Assembly (NCBI GenBank): GCA_030340625.1
Contig: JAOPHQ010002024.1
Coordinates: forward strand, 62,501-126,500
Source: Merluccius polli
Taxonomy: Eukaryota > Chordata > Actinopteri > Gadiformes > Merlucciidae
Reading direction: 5' to 3'
DNA: 64,000 bases
In this document: piece after piece, positions 59,126 to 64,000 of the stretch
How the letters are laid out: every line of letters starts with the position of its first letter
Position numbering within the stretch: the stretch's first letter is position 1
Program-made: the position numbers and the translations under genes
Notes under the pieces: model-generated
The model's database searches: none
The model's input: the letters and a program-made list of their open reading frames with translations, nothing else
Told to the model about the DNA's origin: nothing

Positions 59126-61897
59126 GTGAGTTAACCGTGAGGACGTCTCTGAGGACACGCAGATCATAATTATAATAATATATATTTAATGCAATAATAA
59201 TTAATAATTATTATAATAATTAAGAAAATAATAACAATAATACCAAATATATGTTTTATTTATTGTCATATGACTTATTATAAATGCTGTTGGTATGATA
59301 AATGATAGGCTAATAAAAATGCATTCAAGTGTAACCAAAAAAAAAAATAAATAAAAAATTAAAATATAGGGCCTGTATTTAATAGCCTATTTACAGTATT
59401 TCCATTCTTCAAATATCTGCCAGCTATTTTGTCAATGGCACCGTGATGCCCCGTCCGCCTGATCCCCATTAACAACACTGAAAGGCAGGACAGAGAGGGA
59501 CTTGGCAACCGATTCTCAAATCACTTGTGCCCCCCCCCCCCTCCCCCCTCCCCCCCTCCCCCCTGCCCCCCCCCCCCCCCCCCCCCCACCCTCTCTCCCC
59601 CCCTCCCGCCTCCCCTGGACGCTTCGCTTCAGTGCTTCGCGTGGATCATTGTTTTGCCTGTGTTGTACTTTCATTCACTCCCCCCCCCCCCCCCCCCCCG
59701 CCTCCCCCATCCCTCTCCCTCTGGCTCCCATGGTTACGGTGACTGACCACTCGCCTGTGTGCTTGCCTGTCGCAGGTCCATTCACATCGTGGCTCTGGGC
59801 AGCGAATGCCCCGGCGGCGTGGGCCCCGGGGAGGACGGCCCCATGGGTCAGGGCCAGCTGCAGGGGGGTCTGCTGTGGAGCTACCTGGGCCACGGCGCCG
59901 TGGTGGGACCCCGCGACACGGAGAGCAGCCCGCATCACCCGGCCTTCATGGAGTACACCTCGCAGGTGTTCGGAGACGTGACCGTCGTGGTGCGGGACTG
60001 CCCCAGCTGGGTAAGCTTCCCGCCGCCGGTTGGTGGGTGACCATGGTGACAGGCGGTCAGACGGACGGACCGATGGATGATGGATGATGGATAGATGGAT
60101 GATGGATGATGGATGATGGATAGATGGATGATGAATGATGTATAGATGGATGATGGATGATGGATGGATGGATGGATGATGGATGATGGATGGATGGATG
60201 GATGGATGATGGATGGATGGATGATGGATGATGGATGATGGATGGATGGATGGATGATGGATGATGGATGATGGATAGATGGATGATGGATGATGGATGA
60301 TGGATAGATGGATGATGGATGATGGATGGATGGATGGATGATGGATGGACAATCAGACAGATAGTGGTGCCTGCAGAAAATATTTCTGCAGGCACCACTG
60401 GGGGAGCCAGAAGGGGCAAATAGAAATCTTGGGGTGGCACACGATAAATATACTAGTTAAAAGTTGATGCATAGGTCAAGAAACTGTATTATATTATCAG
60501 TTGCGTGAAGTTTAAATCCTTGGCTGATGATTTAAAGCCCTACCTAATGGAAGTCAGGTGGCATTTGGCATTGTGCATATGCTATTGATTAAAATGAGCA
60601 GTACTCATGTAAAATATTAGATAGAAGCATATTATGTAAGCGTATTATGCATATGCAGCTCGCGCCCGGGGGCCAGTGGAGGGATCAGCAATTGTATCAG
60701 GGTGGCCAGGGCCCCCCCTGGCCCCCCCTTGGTAGCGCCTCTGAAATAGGCAGGCATGAAATCATATTCCACCCGTTTCCATAATAGGCCAATCATTTCT
60801 CCTTTACGAAATATTAAATGATGGGTTCTTCTATTCTGTCTGTCTGTATGTCTGTCTGTCTGTCTCTCTCTCCCTGACAATCATATCTGGATTGCAGCCA
60901 TTTATTTAAGATGGCGTGTCAGAGGTTTTCTCTTCCTATTTGATTCGGTGAGCAAGGTCAGCACAGGCCAAGACGGCGGAGCATGCAGTGAGAGCAGCAG
61001 TGTATTTTAGTCCGCGCTGGGAGCGTGAGTCAGTGAGCTGCTGGTGTTTTTGTTGTTGTTTTCCACTCCTCAGTTTGCAGCCGCGGCTCAAAGGATGTTC
61101 ACAACCTCAAGGCTGCCGCCATTGCAGTGATGCAGGGTCCTAACAACACAACAAGTCTTTCTCTCTGGAGGATCTGTATTCCAGCCAGAGTCAGGGCAGG
61201 CACATGACCTCAGCTCACAAACTGCTGTTCATAATAGTTCGGTTTGAAATAAACGATAAATGGTTGATCATTTTACCCCCCCCCCCCCCCCCCCCCCCCC
61301 CAAATGGCCGATGGCACTGGTGACTGGACTGCTTCACCCCGTTCGTTTTTGATCATGTTATCATGTTGTTCCAAGATGGCTGTTAGGTAACCGGCTGAAC
61401 TGTTCCAAAACACGATTCTGTTCAAAGCTTGCCATTGTTTGCCCTTAATATTGCCCTAAGTGGAGGAAATTAGACTTATATAATATAATGAGACTATAAC
61501 ATGGAACCGGGGGAAAATAGGAAGAAATATAAGAAGATATGTAGGAAGAGATATATTAAGATATGTAGGGAGGAGAATTGACTTCAGATTCAGACGGCGT
61601 AGGTCAATGCTGTCATTTTTTCTACTCTTCAACACCATCTAATGGCCATGCTCTTCTCCCCCCCCCCCCTCCCTATCCCTCTCCCTCTCCCTCTCCCCCA
61701 CCAGGATTTGCTGGACAGTGATTGGGCCAGCGTGCGTAGCGTCCTGGAGCAGGCGGACATACTGGTCATCAAGTACTCTGTAAACGACAAGTTGGCCTTC
61801 CAGCAGGTGAGGAACGGCTACGCGCCGAGGCTCCGCCCCCTGCTGAGACACTGGGGCGTGCCGGTCATCCTGGTCGCCGTGGGAGCACGTCTGCACG
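59124..61897 (+). CDS. rhobtb3: Rho-related BTB domain protein 3 (5' part; gene continues beyond window)
   Basis: Exon 1 supplies AT of the start codon (59124-59125), exon 2 is 59776-60010 and exon 3 is 61705-61897, ending in phase 1. The 143 codons give MSIHIVALGSE at the start (human MSIHIVALGNE), then FMEYTSQVFGDVTVVVRDCP, W-DLLDSDW and ADILVIKYSVNDKLAFQQV, matching human VHDCPVWDIFDSDW and ADIIVIKYNVNDKFSF. This is the divergent Rho-like domain; the two BTB domains lie outside the window. RHOBTB3 is an atypical Rho-family ATPase acting in endosome-to-Golgi transport, and it binds CUL3. No in-frame ATG precedes exon 2, which supports the split start. The next exon was not found before 64000. 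Confidence 0.92.
59525..59700. repeat. C-rich tracts in rhobtb3 intron 1
   Basis: Long C runs at 59528-59587 and 59681-59699 lie ahead of the exon 2 acceptor (CTGTCGCAG). Confidence 0.9.
60072..60350. repeat. GATG/GATA tetranucleotide microsatellite
   Basis: About 280 bp of GATGGATGATGGATAGATG-type repeats starts 60 bp into rhobtb3 intron 2. Confidence 0.95.
60363..60399. repeat. Perfect inverted repeat, 17-bp arms
   Basis: AGTGGTGCCTGCAGAAA and its exact reverse complement flank a 3-nt spacer (ATA), directly after the GATG repeat. Confidence 0.9.
61276..61302. repeat. Poly-C tract in rhobtb3 intron
   Basis: About 26 uninterrupted C residues. Confidence 0.9.
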
Positions 61898-62380
61898 GTG
61901 AGCACCACCGACGATCGCTCAACGCTTATGTAATGATCTCAGGGCCCCCGGGGGGGTTTAGGTCGAGCGACCACACGTTATCCCTAGGAAACATCTCTCT
62001 CTCTCTCTCTCTCTCTCTTGCTCTCTGCCATTGTTTGTTTTTTTACTTTGAATCGTTGAGCCCGTCGTCCTCAGTGTCGGTGGTCCAATAAGATGGTTGT
62101 GATTGGATTCTGGGGTTGCTTTAATATGATGTCACTTACTGGCAGTGATGTCATTAGTCATGCCGGCATCACGGCGGTGTGATCTCTGAATGAGGCGTTT
62201 GTCCTTTAGGTCGTCCTCCTCATAGTGATGATGATGATGATCTACTGACAATTAGATCCATGCTAATGTGTCTTTGTATGGAACAAGCCAGTGTGAGGCA
62301 TTACCTTAAATCTACATTTATGAGGGTATTACAAGCCCTGCAATATGGCCCTGCACACATGGCCATAGGAAAGAGCATAG

Positions 62381-62381
<1 letters not shown>

Positions 62382-62477
<96 letters not shown>

Positions 62478-62490
62478 CATAGACAAATAA
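62382..62490. repeat. (AC)n microsatellite
   Basis: About 100 bp of AC with a few GC interruptions at the right end, in the rhobtb3 intron. Confidence 0.96.
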
Positions 62491-62961
62491 ACATGAACCA
62501 GTGGGTTTATGACTAACAGCCCGGTGGCTATAACACTGTTCAACGTCACCTCTCCTTAACCTGACAAGCTGTCTGCTGGGCGGCCTGCTGGCACCACACA
62601 ACAGACCTCTTTATCAACCCGTGACCAGGTGACCCAGTACGAACGTATTTTAGTCTTTCCCGGTAGAGATAGAGATCTGCTTGGAGAAAACAAGACGATC
62701 ACGCTACACAGCCTACAGAGGGAGAGACGTTTTGGGTGCGAGAGAGGGAGTGGAGAGGGTGGAGGATCGGGGAGGCGATGGAGCAGATCCCTCTCTGTTG
62801 TGTTTCTGCGGCTGTAAGCGTTTCCGAGCCATTCCCCCGCGATGAGCACTGAGACTGACGGATGGTCGCTGACCATTTCCTGCTGATGGATTTAGACCAC
62901 CCAGGGGCACCAGTGTAGCAGAGCATGCTCTGTAACGTAGCACTAATGTGGCCATTAAACC

Positions 62962-63169
62962 TCACTCACACACACACATGCACGCACACACACACACACA
63001 CACACGCAAGCACACACACCCACACACACACACACACAGCGTACAAAACACAAAGTGATGATGTCAGAGAGATGCCAAGTCACAGTCTATCAGCCTTGGA
63101 CAACCATTTCTCCCAAGTTTCTCCACCCCCCTTTCTTTTGTTACACACACACACACACACACGCACACG

Positions 63170-63202
<33 letters not shown>

Positions 63203-63351
63203 GCACACACACACACACACACACACACATAGCCTACCAAAGTCGGATTCATCCAAATCACTGTGCTGCATGTCTCTGTCTCTGTCTGTCTCTGTCTGTC
63301 TCTGTCTCTCTCCCTGTCTCTCTCTCTCTCCCTTGCCATTCTCTGTCTATG

Positions 63352-63383
<32 letters not shown>

Positions 63384-63430
63384 CCTTGCCATCCTCTGTC
63401 TCTGTCTCTCTCTCTGTCTCTCTCTCTGTC

Positions 63431-63524
<94 letters not shown>

Positions 63525-63535
63525 TCTCTCCTGCC
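62962..63535. repeat. (AC)n and (TCTG)n/(TC)n microsatellite cluster
   Basis: AC tracts at 62962-63040 and 63144-63230 are followed by TCTG/TCTC repeats from 63265 and pure TC to about 63520. The remaining intron DNA to 64000 shows no exon. Confidence 0.95.
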
Positions 63536-64000
63536 ATCCCCTTCCTTTGTCCAATCTCTCTATAGCGGATTTCTCTCAAGCTTAATCGCTCTAAATTTCT
63601 CCTCGCATTGTCAGCTCTGGATCTACTGTGGATAAAAACCTCTCAATGAATGCACACTATGGCAGATACAGCATAGATAGATGAGACCAGATTAATCTGG
63701 TTTGCTGCTGAATCTGACAGTGTAGCTGCCTCTTGCCAATATCCTCATTGTCTTGCGATGTTAAACAGGTTAAACATTATCAGAATGAATGGACCAGACA
63801 GGAGATAGTGAATTGGTACTATCTCAACTTCAGTAAGGTCTAATGTGGTAATGTTTAACCGATTTTTTTGGCTTGGTACACGATAATGCCCTTGTTGCAC
63901 ACAACATGACATGGGAGTGAGCGAATATTATGATTGAGCTCAGTTTGAAAAGCATTGAAACAGAATAGATTTCAGGGCCCTCATCGTGGAATGAGGCTGA

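Noticed and set aside
59675..60352. 225-codon minus-strand frame rich in HHPSI
   Set aside because: Half is the GATG microsatellite and half is antisense of rhobtb3 exon 2.
63064..63585. Reading frames of Ser-Leu or Arg-Glu repeats
   Set aside because: Produced by the (TC)n and (TCTG)n tracts; not genes.
61898..64000. Next rhobtb3 exon
   Set aside because: No stretch matching the continuing Rho-like domain (conserved CPLC or AKELGA region) was seen. The sequence is intronic repeats to the edge.

Overview
The window is nuclear DNA of a ray-finned fish, almost certainly a teleost. The genes are split into many short exons with GT/AG boundaries, and their products are vertebrate orthologues. 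The introns are full of teleost-type DNA-transposon remnants, a V-SINE-like element and very long CA/GT, GA and poly-C/poly-G tracts. The STR density is extreme and recalls gadiform genomes, but the species cannot be fixed from the sequence. I see no bacterial, viral or CRISPR content.

Layout: (1) 34-4127 (+) nop56, lacking only its first exon (start codon), with at least five intronic box C/D snoRNA candidates (two SNORD110-like, one SNORD86-like, SNORD56, SNORD57). (2) 5416-22712 (-) ubap2, 26 coding exons that join in frame to about 1,276 codons, with a non-coding first exon near 24.76 kb. (3) 27389-34381 (-) dcaf12, 9 coding exons, 479 aa. (4) 38392-41174 (-) ubap1, 6 coding exons, 456 aa. 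(5) 45204-48091 (+) ube2r2, 5 coding exons, 257 aa, head to head with ubap1 and with a 2.6 kb 3'UTR. (6) 51677-52234 (-) nudt2, 144 aa. (7) 54003-55077 (+) rfesd, 168 aa. (8) 59124-61897 (+), the 5' part of rhobtb3, which runs off the right edge and whose start codon appears to be split by intron 1.

Functional themes: nop56 makes the core box C/D snoRNP protein and its introns carry guide RNAs of that class. Five of the other genes belong to ubiquitin biology: ubap2 (UBA domain), dcaf12 (CRL4 receptor), ubap1 (ESCRT-I ubiquitin sorting), ube2r2 (CDC34-type E2) and rhobtb3 (CUL3-linked Rho-BTB protein). ubap2, dcaf12, ubap1, ube2r2 and nudt2 correspond to a block on human 9p13.3, and rfesd and rhobtb3 to human 5q15. 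These two blocks lie together on the bird Z chromosome, so the window probably keeps an ancestral vertebrate linkage in locally rearranged order.

I found no clearly new biological system. The most interesting observations are the split start codon of rhobtb3, the snoRNA nest in nop56 with a duplicated SNORD110-like guide, a RecQ-helicase-like exon inside a transposon-like insert in ubap2, several perfect long palindromes, and unusual splice-site arrangements in ubap2. Exon boundaries were read by eye from splice consensus, reading-frame continuity and remembered human protein sequences; no alignment was run.
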